From JAXGYV01 sp040772045 (lineage in GTDB: Bacteria > Actinomycetota > Thermoleophilia > UBA2241): 64,000 nucleotides of DNA. The number at the start of each line of letters is the position of its first letter. Position 1 is the first letter of the stretch. The DNA lies in the NCBI GenBank assembly GCA_040772045.1, contig JAXGYV010000001.1, forward strand, positions 62,001 to 126,000, given 5' to 3'. Positions 26,934 to 35,668 of the stretch are shown here, one piece after another. The notes below the pieces were generated by a model. That model saw only the letters and a list, made by a program, of their open reading frames with translations, was not told the origin of the DNA and did not search any database. Made by a program: the position numbers and the translations under genes.

Positions 26934-26978
26934 GTCTCTCGGGGAGCTTTGGACGCCAGGTCTGGGTGACGGTAAGCT

Positions 26979-27716
26979 GTGACCTGGCGTCTGCTCACCC
27001 TCCTCGATCAACTCGAGCCATCAGTGGTTCGTCAGGTGTTCACGCATTCATCCTGGGTTGGCGATCGCGCGCGTTCCTACGAGCGCTTGGAGTTCCTGGG
27101 CGATAGCGTCCTCAACCTAGCGCTCACCACCGAGCTGTATCGGCGGTATCCGCAGTTCGCCGAGGGCCACCTGGCGCGCTTGCGCGCATACGTGGTGAGT
27201 CGCGAGACGTGCGCCGCGGTGGCTCGCGAGTTGGGGTTAGGAAAGCGCATGGTGCGTACCGCGGGCGACGGGCGCGAGGCGGCGGAAGTGGAGCAGCTCG
27301 CCGCCAACTCCAACGTTTTGGCGGACCTGACGGAGGCGCTGATCGGCGCCATCTATATTACGTATGGGTTTCCAACGGTCCGTCCCGCCGTGATCGAGGC
27401 GTTCGCGGCGCACATCAGCTTCGCGGAGAAGAGCTACGTCGACTTCAAGACGGAACTGCAGGAGGTGCTCGCCAAAACGGCGCGCAGCGTTGTCTACCGC
27501 ACGGTGGTGGAGAGCGGGCCGGCCCATGACCGGCGCTTCGAGGTGGAGGCCGTGGTCGACGGCGCCGCGGTGGGCCGCGGCAGCGGGCCGAGCAAGAAGC
27601 GCGCGGAGCAGCAGGCGGCGGCCGAGGCGCTGGCCGTCTTAACTGCCGAGGCCGTACCGAAAGAACGCCCGCGTGTACGCCTGTTCGGCCGACGACGGAG
27701 CAAGGAAGAGGCTTAG
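26979..27716 (+). CDS. rnc: Ribonuclease III
   Basis: A dsRNA endonuclease for rRNA and mRNA processing. The 245-residue protein has the catalytic signature ERLEFLGDSVLNLALT and the second acidic site DLTEALIGAIYITYG. A C-terminal dsRNA-binding domain follows (DFKTELQEVLAKT to GSGPSKKRAEQQAAAEALAVL). The GTG at 26979 gives the usual N-terminal length; V16 (GTG 27024) is an alternative. Its TAG is immediately followed by the smc GTG. Confidence 0.95.
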   Translation: MTWRLLTLLDQLEPSVVRQVFTHSSWVGDRARSYERLEFLGDSVLNLALTTELYRRYPQFAEGHLARLRAYVVSRETCAAVARELGLGKRMVRTAGDGREAAEVEQLAANSNVLADLTEALIGAIYITYGFPTVRPAVIEAFAAHISFAEKSYVDFKTELQEVLAKTARSVVYRTVVESGPAHDRRFEVEAVVDGAAVGRGSGPSKKRAEQQAAAEALAVLTAEAVPKERPRVRLFGRRRSKEEA

Positions 27717-30700
27717 GTGTATCTCCGCGCGATTCGCTTGCGGGGCTTCAAGTCGTTTGCGAAGAAGACCGATCTCTTGCTCGAGCCGGGTGTCGCGGTG
27801 GTCATCGGCCCGAACGGCAGCGGCAAGAGTAACCTCGCCGAGGCCGTCATGTGGGCGCTCGGCGAGCAAAGCCCCAGCAGTGTCCGCGGTGCCTCCATGC
27901 AAGACGTTATCTTCGCCGGTAGCGATGGCCGGCGCGCGGCTGGCGGAGCCGAGGTCGAGTTAACCTTCGATAACAGCGACGGCGCATTGCCACTGCCGAC
28001 GCCCGAGATCAGCATTCTGCGGCGTGTGCGGCGAGATGGCCAGTCGGAGTATCGCATCAACCAGGCCGTGTGCCGCCTGAGTGATGTCGTCGAGCTCATG
28101 AGCGCCGTGGGGTTGGGCAAGGAACTGCACTCGATCATCGGCCAGGGGCGGGTGGAATCTTTTCTCTCGAGCAAGCCGGCGGATCGCAGGGCGATGGTCG
28201 AGGAGGCGGCGGGGCTCGGTCGCTACAAGCGCCGGCGGGAACGCGCTGTGCTCAAGCTGCGCGAGACCCAGCGCAATCTCGAGCGGGCACGCGATCTGGA
28301 GCGCGAGGTGGCGATGCAGATCTCCCCGCTGCGTCGCCAGGCGAGCGCGGCCGAGCAGCTGCGCGCGGCAGAGCGAGAGCTGGAAGAAGCTCGAGGGCGG
28401 CTCCTGGCGGGTGAGCTGGCTACTCTAGATGCTCGCCTGGCCGCGTACCGCGAGCAGATCGCCGGCTGTGCGGCGGAGGGCGAGCGCCTGGACGCGGAGC
28501 TGGTGACGCTCGCCGAGGGCAGGACAGCCCAAGAGGAGGAGCTCGCGCGCGCGTTGCGCGAGCGCGAGCAACGCGCGATGCGCGCCCTGCGCGCTCGCGC
28601 GCTGGTTGGCCGGCTGGAGGGCTGCGAGCGGCTCACGGAGCAGCGCGCGCGCCTCTTCGAGGAGGTGCTACGCTCCGCGGAGGCAGAGCGCGATCGACTG
28701 CTCACCGATCTCGCGGCGCAGTCGGACCAAGAAGACACCTGGCCGCAGGAACGCCTGGCATTGCAGGCGGCTCTCGAGCGAGCGAGCGCCGAGCATACAC
28801 GCACGGCCGATCGGGTGGCGGAGGCGCGTCGCGTGTCGGCGGAACGTCGCGCCGAGGTGAGTCGCGCGGAGGCCGAACGATACGAGTCGGTGGTGCGGGC
28901 GGCGCGCCTTGTGGAACGCCGTTCCGCGCTGCGCGCGGAGCTCGGCACGCTGGAGCGGGAGATGAGGGAGCTCGAGACAGAGGCGAGCGCGCTCGAGTCC
29001 AGCCTGACGGCTGCCCTCACCGAGCGAACGCGGCTGGACGAGGCGGAGATGACCGCGGTTGGCGAGCTCGAGCGCGCCATCGCCGCCGAGGAGGAGGCCG
29101 CTCGCGGTCTGGCCGCGGCAGAGGCGCGACGGGCGGAGCGCGGCGCCGACGTGGCGGCGGCGAGTGCTGAGGCGGCGCAGCTCGCGGCAGCCCTCTCGGC
29201 GCTGCAAGATGTAGACGAAGAGACGGCGGGCGTGCTCGCACGGTACCCTGGCGTCGCCGGCCTGGCGGACGGGTTGCACTGCGATGAGGGATACGAGCTG
29301 GCGCTGGGTGCGGCGCTCTCGTATCGCGGCAGCGCGGTCGTGGTGCCCGGCGACGTCGATCGCTGGACGCTGCTGGGTGCCTTGCGCGCGGCGGGCATCC
29401 GAGTGGCGCGGCTGGTGCTGCCCAGGGGCGGAGCGGCTGCGGAGGATGTGGCGGCCGCGGGTCTCGAGCCGCTGCTCGCACGCGTACAGGGCGCCCAGGG
29501 CCGCGTACGAGAGCTCCTGACCAGCGCCTACGTGGCCGACGACCTGCGGGCCGTTCCATCCACCTTCGAGGGCATTGCGGTCACTCGCCGGGGCGAGTAC
29601 TACCGGCCCGCAAGCGGCGAGCTCGGCGTTGCCGCCGGCCTGCCGGCCGCGGTACTGCTCGAGCGTCGCGGCCGTCTTGCGGCGGTTGAGCGGCGCCGCA
29701 CGGAAGCCGAAGGCGCGTTGCAGTGGGCGGAAGAGGACGCACGGACGGCTCGGCAGGTGGCCGAAGGACGTACCGGCGAGCGCATGCGCCGCGAGCACGA
29801 GGTGGAGGGTGCGCGCGCCGCCGCGGCGCGCGCGCGTCGCGAGTCGAATGCGCTCCAGGCGCGCGCGCAGGAGGCCGCCAGCGCGCGGGCGCGTGCCACA
29901 CGGAAGAGCGAGGCGCACCTGGCCGAGCTCGCTGGTTTAGACGACGAGGTCGAGGCGCTCGAGCGACGCGCGGCCGAGGTGCTGGTTGCGGCGCAGCACG
30001 CCGCTGGGCCGCTGGCGGAAGCCGAGGCGGCGGTCGTCGCCGCCGAGGAGGAACATGAGCACGCGCTGAGCATGCTGACCCGCTGCCGCGTGGAGCTCGA
30101 ACAGCGGGCTGCCGCGGCGGAGCGCGCGGCGGCCGAGCGAGAGGCGCGCCAGGCGAAGGCCAGGGCCGCGCAGGAGCGGCTTCAGACCCTGCAGAAGCGG
30201 CTGGCGAGCGTGCCTCAGGCCGTAACGGCCGCGGCGGCGCTGCGCCAGGCAGTGCACTCTCTCTTGGCGGTGGCGAGTACGGCCGCCGAACGCCTGGAGC
30301 AGGCCGACGATCGTGGGCTGCGCGTGCCGGACCGCGAGGGCCTGCGCCAGATGGCTGTGCGTGAAGCGGAGATACGCCGCTCGGCCGACGACGCCCGCGA
30401 GCGGCGGATCGCCGCTCAGGTGGAGGTGGCCCGCCTGGAGGAGCGGCGCGGCGATGTGGTCGCGGCTTGGGAACGGGTGGCGGGGCGGCTCGAGGTGGCC
30501 CACTTTGCGCCGCCTGCTGACGAAGACGAGGCCGCCGCGTTGGCTCGCGCGGTAGAACGCGCGGAGCGGCGAATCGAACGCATTGGGCCCGTGAATCCGC
30601 TCGCCGAGGCCGAGTGCGCCGAGCTCGGCGAGCGGGCGGCCTTCCTGCGCGAGCAGCGTCGCGACATGGAGCGCTCGCTGCAGGAGCTGGAGACCCTCAT

Positions 30701-31208
30701 CACCGAGATGACCGGCCGTGTCGACGCCGGCTTCGCCGAGATGTTCGGGCTAGTGCAGGGTCACTTCTCGCACATGATCGAGACGCTGTTCCCAGGCGGT
30801 CGCGGCATGCTGACGCTCACCGCTGGCGACGAGGGAGAAGAGGCCGGCATCGCCATGCAGGTCAAGCCGGGGCGCAAGCTCGGTAAGCGCCTGACGATGC
30901 TCTCGGGAGGAGAGCGCTCGCTGGCGGCGATCGCGTTCCTGATGTCGCTGATGCTGGCGCGGCCATCGCCCTTCTACATCCTCGACGAGATCGAGGCGGC
31001 GCTGGACGATGTGAACATCGGGCGTTTGGTAGGGCTCGTGAGAGAGTACCGGACTAGGACGCAATTCATCATTATCACGCATCAGAAGCGTACTATGGAG
31101 GCCGCGGACATCCTGTACGGCGTCACCATGGGCGAAGACGCCGTGTCACGTGTGGTGAGCGCGCGTATGGCTGAGGAAGAGATCGAGAGGCGTTCGGAGG
31201 CCGACTGA
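27717..31208 (+). CDS. smc: Chromosome segregation protein SMC
   Basis: A 1163-residue condensin ATPase. The N-terminal head has Walker A GPNGSGKSN at residues 31-39 and the AVMWALGEQ segment. Two very long coiled-coil arms, rich in Arg, Glu and Ala, flank a hinge at roughly residues 505-625 (YPGVAGLADGLHCDEGYELA to LPRGGAAAEDV). The C-terminal head has the signature LSGGERSLAAIAFL near residue 1062, Walker B FYILDEIEAALDD near 1086 and the ITHQKRTME H-loop. GTG start, no gap to rnc, and the stop abuts the ftsY ATG. The rnc-smc-ftsY order is conserved. Confidence 0.97.
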   Translation: MYLRAIRLRGFKSFAKKTDLLLEPGVAVVIGPNGSGKSNLAEAVMWALGEQSPSSVRGASMQDVIFAGSDGRRAAGGAEVELTFDNSDGALPLPTPEISILRRVRRDGQSEYRINQAVCRLSDVVELMSAVGLGKELHSIIGQGRVESFLSSKPADRRAMVEEAAGLGRYKRRRERAVLKLRETQRNLERARDLEREVAMQISPLRRQASAAEQLRAAERELEEARGRLLAGELATLDARLAAYREQIAGCAAEGERLDAELVTLAEGRTAQEEELARALREREQRAMRALRARALVGRLEGCERLTEQRARLFEEVLRSAEAERDRLLTDLAAQSDQEDTWPQERLALQAALERASAEHTRTADRVAEARRVSAERRAEVSRAEAERYESVVRAARLVERRSALRAELGTLEREMRELETEASALESSLTAALTERTRLDEAEMTAVGELERAIAAEEEAARGLAAAEARRAERGADVAAASAEAAQLAAALSALQDVDEETAGVLARYPGVAGLADGLHCDEGYELALGAALSYRGSAVVVPGDVDRWTLLGALRAAGIRVARLVLPRGGAAAEDVAAAGLEPLLARVQGAQGRVRELLTSAYVADDLRAVPSTFEGIAVTRRGEYYRPASGELGVAAGLPAAVLLERRGRLAAVERRRTEAEGALQWAEEDARTARQVAEGRTGERMRREHEVEGARAAAARARRESNALQARAQEAASARARATRKSEAHLAELAGLDDEVEALERRAAEVLVAAQHAAGPLAEAEAAVVAAEEEHEHALSMLTRCRVELEQRAAAAERAAAEREARQAKARAAQERLQTLQKRLASVPQAVTAAAALRQAVHSLLAVASTAAERLEQADDRGLRVPDREGLRQMAVREAEIRRSADDARERRIAAQVEVARLEERRGDVVAAWERVAGRLEVAHFAPPADEDEAAALARAVERAERRIERIGPVNPLAEAECAELGERAAFLREQRRDMERSLQELETLITEMTGRVDAGFAEMFGLVQGHFSHMIETLFPGGRGMLTLTAGDEGEEAGIAMQVKPGRKLGKRLTMLSGGERSLAAIAFLMSLMLARPSPFYILDEIEAALDDVNIGRLVGLVREYRTRTQFIIITHQKRTMEAADILYGVTMGEDAVSRVVSARMAEEEIERRSEAD

Positions 31209-32207
31209 ATGGAATGGCACGAGGTATTCGTCGGAGTGGAGGGAGAGGCCTCTCCGGAGCTAGTAGCGGAAGAGAATCAGGAGCGAGCTGGGCTGCTGGG
31301 CCGCTTGCGGTCTAATCTGGCCAAGGCGCGCACCACGCTGCGCGAGCGCCTGCGTGTGATCATGTTCAGCGGCCTCGACGAAGATCTCTGGGAACAGGTT
31401 GAGGAAGCGCTGCTCTCCGCCGACGTTGGCGTGGAGGCGACGGCGGACATCATCGCCGAACTCGAACGCCAAGCCGCCACCAAGGGGCTGGACTCCACGG
31501 AGGAGCTTATCGAGGAGGTGGCTCGAGTGATGGCCGACAAGCTGCGCCCGGCCGACCCTGCGGCGCAGCGCATCGACGTCTCGGGGGCGCCGAGCGTTGT
31601 GCTGGTGGTTGGCGTGAACGGGACCGGCAAGACGACCACGGTCGGTAAGCTCGCCTACCGGCTCGCGCAGATGGGAAAGCGGCCGCTGATGGTCGCCGGC
31701 GATACCTTCCGCGCCGCCGCCGCCGAACAACTCACGGAATGGGCCAACCGGGTTGGCTGCGATATCGTCAAACACACGTCTGGTGGTGACCCCGCGGCGG
31801 TCGTGTACGACGGTCTGGAGGCCGCGTTCTCGCGCGGCTCGGATGTGGTGCTCGTCGATACCGCTGGCCGATTGCACACCCAGGTGAACCTCATGAACGA
31901 GCTCGCTAAGGTGCGACGGGTGGTGGAGCGGCAGGTGCCCGGAGCTCCACACGAGACACTTCTGGTGCTCGACGGCACCACCGGCCAGAACGGCCTCCGG
32001 CAGGCCGAGGAGTTTCGGCAGGCTGTCAATGTGAGCGGCGTAGTGCTCACCAAACTCGACGGGACGGCGAAAGGCGGCATTGTGCTCGCCATCCACGAGC
32101 GGCTCGGCATTCCCGTAAAGCTGATCGGCGTGGGGGAGCGGCTGGAGGACCTGCGGCCATTCGACGCCGATCAGTTCGTCCGCGCCATCCTGTCCGCGGA
32201 TGCGTGA
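31209..32207 (+). CDS. ftsY: Signal recognition particle receptor FtsY
   Basis: A 332-residue SRP GTPase that docks SRP-ribosome complexes at the membrane. A short acidic N-terminal A region (about 1-30) precedes the N domain and the G domain, with GVNGTGKTTT (G1) near residue 135, GDTFRAAAAEQL, DTAGRLHTQVNLM (G3) and TKLDGTAKGG (G4). It begins immediately after the smc stop. The usual ylxM gene between ftsY and ffh is absent; a 110-base gap with the ffh promoter follows. Confidence 0.96.
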   Translation: MEWHEVFVGVEGEASPELVAEENQERAGLLGRLRSNLAKARTTLRERLRVIMFSGLDEDLWEQVEEALLSADVGVEATADIIAELERQAATKGLDSTEELIEEVARVMADKLRPADPAAQRIDVSGAPSVVLVVGVNGTGKTTTVGKLAYRLAQMGKRPLMVAGDTFRAAAAEQLTEWANRVGCDIVKHTSGGDPAAVVYDGLEAAFSRGSDVVLVDTAGRLHTQVNLMNELAKVRRVVERQVPGAPHETLLVLDGTTGQNGLRQAEEFRQAVNVSGVVLTKLDGTAKGGIVLAIHERLGIPVKLIGVGERLEDLRPFDADQFVRAILSADA

Positions 32208-32301
32208 GCTCCGCGAGTCTCAGTCTCCGCTGGCGGCACGGCCCGGATGCGGTGGCGGACACGTGGCGTGCGGTGCGGGGCAGAGAGTCTCGTGTGTGAC
32301 C

Positions 32302-32310
32302 TGGTAGCAT
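32302..32310 (+). promoter_or_regulatory. Candidate leaderless promoter of ffh
   Basis: TGGTAGCAT is an extended -10 ending 7 bases before the ffh ATG at 32318. The predicted transcription start falls on the start codon. The intervening AGGGCAT could serve as a ribosome-binding site only if transcription began further upstream. The rest of the 110-base gap shows nothing else. Confidence 0.55.
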
Positions 32311-32317
32311 AGGGCAT

Positions 32318-33646
32318 ATGTTCGACGCACTTTCAGAGCGACTCCAGGGTGTGCTGAGTGGCCTGCGCGGCCGTGGCACGCTGAACGAACGCGACATCGA
32401 TGCCGCCATGCGGGAGATCCGCCTGGCGTTGCTCGAGGCGGACGTGAACTTCAAGGTGGTGCGCGAGTTCGTCGCGCACGTAAAGCAGCGTGCGCTCGGC
32501 GCGAACGTCCTGGAGAGCCTCACCCCTGGCCAGCAGGTGGTGAAGATCGTCCACGAGGAACTCACCGCGCTGATGGGCTCCACAGATTCGCGGCTGGTGT
32601 TCAGCGGCCGCTCGCCGACGGTCGTGCTGCTGGCCGGCCTACAGGGTTCAGGGAAGACCACCGCCGCGGCCAAGTTGGCGCAGCTGCTTCGCAAAGAGGG
32701 CAAGGCGCCGGTCCTCATCGCCGCGGATGTCTATCGGCCGGCCGCTATCGAGCAGCTCGTCACGCTGGCCAACCGGATTCAGGTACCGGTGTATGCACCT
32801 GGAGCGCAGGTGGACCCCATTCGCATCGCCGTGGACGGTGTAGAGATGGCTCGTCAAAAGGGCGATGTAGCCATCATCGACACTGCCGGGCGCTTGCACA
32901 TCGACGAGGCGCTCATGGAGGAGCTGGCGGGCATCCGCAGCGCCGTCAAGCCGCACAATATCCTGCTGGTGGTCGATGCGATGACCGGGCAGGACGCGGT
33001 CACGGCCGCCGAGCAGTTCAAGGAGCGCGTCGACCTCGACGGAGTGATCCTTACCAAGCTCGACGGCGACGCGCGCGGCGGCGCGGCACTCAGCGTGCGC
33101 GCGGTCACCGGCAAGCCCATCAAGTTCGTGTCCAACGGCGAGAAGCTCGGCGATTTCGACGTATTCCATCCCGACCGCATGGCCTCTCGCATCCTCGGCA
33201 TGGGCGATGTGCTCACGCTGATCGAGAAAGCCGAGCAGGCGGTAGATGCCAAGCATGCCGCCGAGATGGAGGCCAAGCTTCGCAAGGCGAGCTTCACCCT
33301 CGAGGATTTCCTCGTTCAACTCAAGCAAGTGCGCAAGATGGGGCCGCTCTCGGGCCTGGTCGGCATGCTGCCGGGCATGCCAGGGATGAAGCAGTTGAAG
33401 AACGTGCAAGTGGACGAGCGCCAGCTGGACCGCGTCGAGGCGCTCGTCCTCTCCATGACTCCGGAGGAGCGCCGGCGGCCGGAGATCATCGACGGGAGCC
33501 GGCGCCAGCGCATCGCCCGCGGCGCCGGCATGCAGGTGCAAGACGTCAATCAGCTGCTCAAGCAGTTTCGCGAGATGCAGCGGATGCTCAAGCGGTTCGC
33601 CGGGGCGAAGCCTGGGCGGTTTGGCTTTCCCGGCATCGGCGGGTAA
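32318..33646 (+). CDS. ffh: Signal recognition particle protein
   Basis: The protein subunit of SRP (442 residues) binds 4.5S RNA and signal peptides. N and G domains: GLQGSGKTTAAAKLAQ (G1) near residue 107, ADVYRPAAIEQL, DTAGRLHIDEALM (G3) and TKLDGDARGGAAL (G4). The C-terminal M domain is methionine-rich (GMLPGMPGMKQ, MQRMLKRF) and has the RNA-binding GSRRQRIARGAGMQVQDVNQLLKQF. The predicted promoter of the rpsP unit overlaps its stop codon. Confidence 0.97.
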   Translation: MFDALSERLQGVLSGLRGRGTLNERDIDAAMREIRLALLEADVNFKVVREFVAHVKQRALGANVLESLTPGQQVVKIVHEELTALMGSTDSRLVFSGRSPTVVLLAGLQGSGKTTAAAKLAQLLRKEGKAPVLIAADVYRPAAIEQLVTLANRIQVPVYAPGAQVDPIRIAVDGVEMARQKGDVAIIDTAGRLHIDEALMEELAGIRSAVKPHNILLVVDAMTGQDAVTAAEQFKERVDLDGVILTKLDGDARGGAALSVRAVTGKPIKFVSNGEKLGDFDVFHPDRMASRILGMGDVLTLIEKAEQAVDAKHAAEMEAKLRKASFTLEDFLVQLKQVRKMGPLSGLVGMLPGMPGMKQLKNVQVDERQLDRVEALVLSMTPEERRRPEIIDGSRRQRIARGAGMQVQDVNQLLKQFREMQRMLKRFAGAKPGRFGFPGIGG

Positions 33647-33649
33647 ACT
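33621..33649 (+). promoter_or_regulatory. Candidate promoter upstream of rpsP and its small ORF
   Basis: TTGGCT (33621-33626) and TAAACT (33644-33649) are separated by 17 bases. The -10 belongs to the GGTANNNT family and overlaps the ffh stop codon. It ends 8 bases before an ATG at 33658, the leaderless geometry seen elsewhere in the window. Confidence 0.5.
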
Positions 33650-33657
33650 TGCGCCCC

Positions 33658-33786
33658 ATGCGTGCCGGCCAGAGCGGTGTGAAGCTGACACGGCCGAGGA
33701 TTCCAGTACGTGACTATCCCACTGCACGTGGTACGTGCCGCGGCAGCCGAGGCACCCGAGGGGGTGAACGCAAACAGTGGCAGTGA
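33658..33786 (+). CDS. Putative 42-codon leaderless small ORF upstream of rpsP
   Basis: An open frame starts at an ATG eight bases after a predicted -10 and ends with TGA at 33784-33786. The product would be a basic, Arg/Gly-rich 42-residue peptide beginning MRAGQSGVKLTRPRIPVRDY and ending GGERKQWQ, with a single Cys near residue 27. I recognise no family. Its stop overlaps the rpsP start region: GTG 33777 lies inside it, and the in-frame GTG 33783 makes a GTGA junction. Translation could therefore feed into rpsP. It may instead be untranslated leader; the evidence is position, frame length and overlap only. Confidence 0.35.
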   Translation: MRAGQSGVKLTRPRIPVRDYPTARGTCRGSRGTRGGERKQWQ

Positions 33787-34022
33787 AGATGAGATTGAGC
33801 CGAGTGGGGAGTGCCAAGAACCCCATCTACCGCATCGTCGTGGCGGACTCCCGGTCTCCACGCGACGGTCGGCTGATCGAGAACATCGGACAATACAACC
33901 CACGGGTCGAGCCGTCGACTATCGATCTCGACGTCGAGAAGGCCAGCGACTGGCTCAGGAAGGGCGCACAGCCCACGCGGACCGTCAAGCGGCTCCTCTC
34001 CATAAAGGGGATCAAAGTCTGA
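33777..34022 (+). CDS. rpsP: 30S ribosomal protein S16
   Basis: An 81-residue basic ribosomal protein with the family N-terminus MAVKMRLSRVGSAKNPIYRI and the conserved SRSPRDGRLIENIGQYNP. It starts GTG-GCA-GTG; GTG 33783 would shorten it by two residues. The Shine-Dalgarno match is weak (a GGGGG run about 13 bases upstream), which fits translational coupling to an upstream frame. KhpA and rimM follow, as in most bacteria. Confidence 0.95.
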   Translation: MAVKMRLSRVGSAKNPIYRIVVADSRSPRDGRLIENIGQYNPRVEPSTIDLDVEKASDWLRKGAQPTRTVKRLLSIKGIKV

Positions 34023-34057
34023 GGCGGCGCATCTCGTAAGTGGGAGAGGCGGAGGGA

Positions 34058-34291
34058 ATGCTGAAAGAACTGCTCGAGTACCTCGCCAAGTCGCTCGTCG
34101 ATAGCCCCGAGGCCGTGCACGTGGAGGTCGTGGAAACCGAAAGCACGGTTGTCCTCGAACTCACAGTGGCCAAAGAAGACGTGGGCAAGGTGATCGGCAA
34201 ACAAGGACGCATCGCACGGGCCCTGCGGACCATCGTCAAGGCGAGCGCCGTGCGCGATGGTAAGCGGGCGATCGTGGAGATCCTGGACTGA
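34058..34291 (+). CDS. khpA: KH-domain RNA-binding protein KhpA (YlqC)
   Basis: A 77-residue protein with one KH domain and the GxxG RNA-binding loop GKVIGKQGRIARALRTIVKA. The ATG at 34058 (MLKELLEYLAKSLVDSPEAV) is the family start and has GGGAGAGG eight bases before it. In other Gram-positive bacteria KhpA pairs with KhpB in RNA binding and cell elongation. It lies between rpsP and rimM, its standard place. Confidence 0.92.
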   Translation: MLKELLEYLAKSLVDSPEAVHVEVVETESTVVLELTVAKEDVGKVIGKQGRIARALRTIVKASAVRDGKRAIVEILD

Positions 34292-34311
34292 GAACGGAGT
34301 GGCGGCCAGCC

Positions 34312-34821
34312 ATGGCATCCGTGGTTTGGCCGTGTGGCAGACTCGGTCGTCCCCACGGCCTTAGCGGAGAGATGTACCTCGAAGTGCTGCCGCACGGCCT
34401 CGAGTATCTCGAGCGTGGCGAGCGCTTCAGCATCTGTAACGAGGCCGCGGGAGAGCCACAACCCGTCGTGGTGCGCCGCGTCGGCGGACAGGATACGCGC
34501 CCGCTGCTCCGGCTGGAGGGCGTTGCCAGTCGCGAACAGGCGGCGGTGTACGCGGGTTGGATCCTGCTCGCGGCGGGAGGTGCCCTCGACGAGATCGCTG
34601 CTTGGCGTGTGGGCGACCTCATTGGACTGCGTGCCTGCAGCGGCTGTCGCGACCTCGGCGTGGTTAGCGACGTGCTGCAGTCGCCGAGCGCGGACATCCT
34701 GCAGATCACGCGGGCTGGCGCTCCGCCGGTGCTGGTCCCTCTGGCGAATGAACTGGTGAGCGTGGATCTGCCGTCGGGGGTTGTTCGCGTACGCGAAGGC
34801 CTCCTGGAGGAAGAGCCGTGA
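34312..34821 (+). CDS. rimM: Ribosome maturation factor RimM
   Basis: A 169-residue 30S assembly factor that binds S19. The N-terminal RimM domain starts with GRLGRPHGLSGEMYLEVL, and the C-terminal PRC-barrel includes LIGLRAC, DVLQSPSADILQI and VPLANELVSVDL. The ATG at 34312 follows the khpA stop by 20 bases. The stop overlaps the trmD GTG by 4 bases. Confidence 0.93.
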   Translation: MASVVWPCGRLGRPHGLSGEMYLEVLPHGLEYLERGERFSICNEAAGEPQPVVVRRVGGQDTRPLLRLEGVASREQAAVYAGWILLAAGGALDEIAAWRVGDLIGLRACSGCRDLGVVSDVLQSPSADILQITRAGAPPVLVPLANELVSVDLPSGVVRVREGLLEEEP

Positions 34822-35519
34822 GGCTGGATATCTTCACGCTGTTCCCGCACGCCTTCGACTGGTTTCTGGAACAGGTTCATGTGCGACGGGCTATCGACCG
34901 AGGCTTACGAGTGCGGCTGTGCAACTACCGCGACTACACGCCGTTGCCGGCTGGGCAGGTGGACGATGCACCGTACGGCGGCGGTGCCGGCATGGTGGTG
35001 CGCATCGATGTGGTCTGCACGGCGCTGGAGGCGGTGTATGGCGAGGATTGCACGTCGTTGAAGAACCATCTGCGCGTCATCGAGCTCACGCCGAAGGGCC
35101 GTCAGTTCGACGACGCCTTCGCCTGTGAGCTGGCCGGGGACGATGTGTGCCTGCTGTGCGGTCGCTACGAGGGTATCGACGAGCGCATCGCCCATCTGGT
35201 ATCGGATCGCATCTCCATCGGTCCCTACGTGCTCAGTGGGGGCGAGGTGGCCGCTATGGCCGTCGCCGACGCCATGCTCCGCAAGGTGGAGGGGGCGGTG
35301 AGCAATCCCGAGAGCGTGCGGGCGGAATCGCATTCCGACGAGCTCGCCGGTGGCACCGAGTATCCACACTATACGCGCCCGGCCGAGTTCCGCGGGTGGG
35401 CGGTGCCACCCGTGCTGCTCAGCGGCGATCACGCGGCCATCGCCGCTTGGCGTGCCCAGCATGTAGGCGACTGCACGCCGAGGTCGCCGGAAGGGGACGG
35501 CGCCGCGACGCGGACGTAA
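34818..35519 (+). CDS. trmD: tRNA (guanine37-N1)-methyltransferase
   Basis: A SPOUT-fold methyltransferase that adds m1G37 to tRNAs. The 233-residue protein has RLDIFTLFPHAFDWFLE, the GGGAGMVVR loop, and the knot region CLLCGRYEGIDERIAHLVSDRISIGPYVLSGGE. The C-terminal helical part ends in HYTRPAEFRGWAVPPVLLSGDH. GTG start coupled to rimM (GTGA). A 149-base gap with the rplS promoter follows. Confidence 0.96.
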   Translation: MRLDIFTLFPHAFDWFLEQVHVRRAIDRGLRVRLCNYRDYTPLPAGQVDDAPYGGGAGMVVRIDVVCTALEAVYGEDCTSLKNHLRVIELTPKGRQFDDAFACELAGDDVCLLCGRYEGIDERIAHLVSDRISIGPYVLSGGEVAAMAVADAMLRKVEGAVSNPESVRAESHSDELAGGTEYPHYTRPAEFRGWAVPPVLLSGDHAAIAAWRAQHVGDCTPRSPEGDGAATRT

Positions 35520-35608
35520 AGTCGTGGGCGAGGCCAGACCGGCGGCCCTGCTGTGGGATGGAAGGGGTTGTGACGTGCTCGGCGAGTGGTCGGTTGGAAG
35601 CGGCGGCT

Positions 35609-35637
35609 TTGCGACGACGGTGTCCGTCTGCTAAAGT
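35609..35637 (+). promoter_or_regulatory. Candidate promoter for rplS
   Basis: TTGCGA (35609-35614) and TAAAGT (35632-35637) are separated by exactly 17 bases. The -10 has an extended TGC prefix. A leader of about 25 bases carries AAAGAGG before the rplS GTG. The earlier part of the gap (35520-35600) shows nothing recognisable. Confidence 0.55.
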
Positions 35638-35668
35638 ACCCGCCGCACTTGGCTTGGAAAGAGGTCCC

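Noticed and set aside
26971..26978. GGTAAGCT directly before the rnc GTG as another leaderless promoter
   Set aside because: It abuts the start codon with no gap, so transcription would begin inside the gene. Probably chance, unless rnc starts at GTG 27024.
28000..31000. Repetitive Ala/Glu/Arg coding in smc as a tandem repeat
   Set aside because: It is irregular coiled-coil heptad coding under high GC bias with no exact repeat unit.
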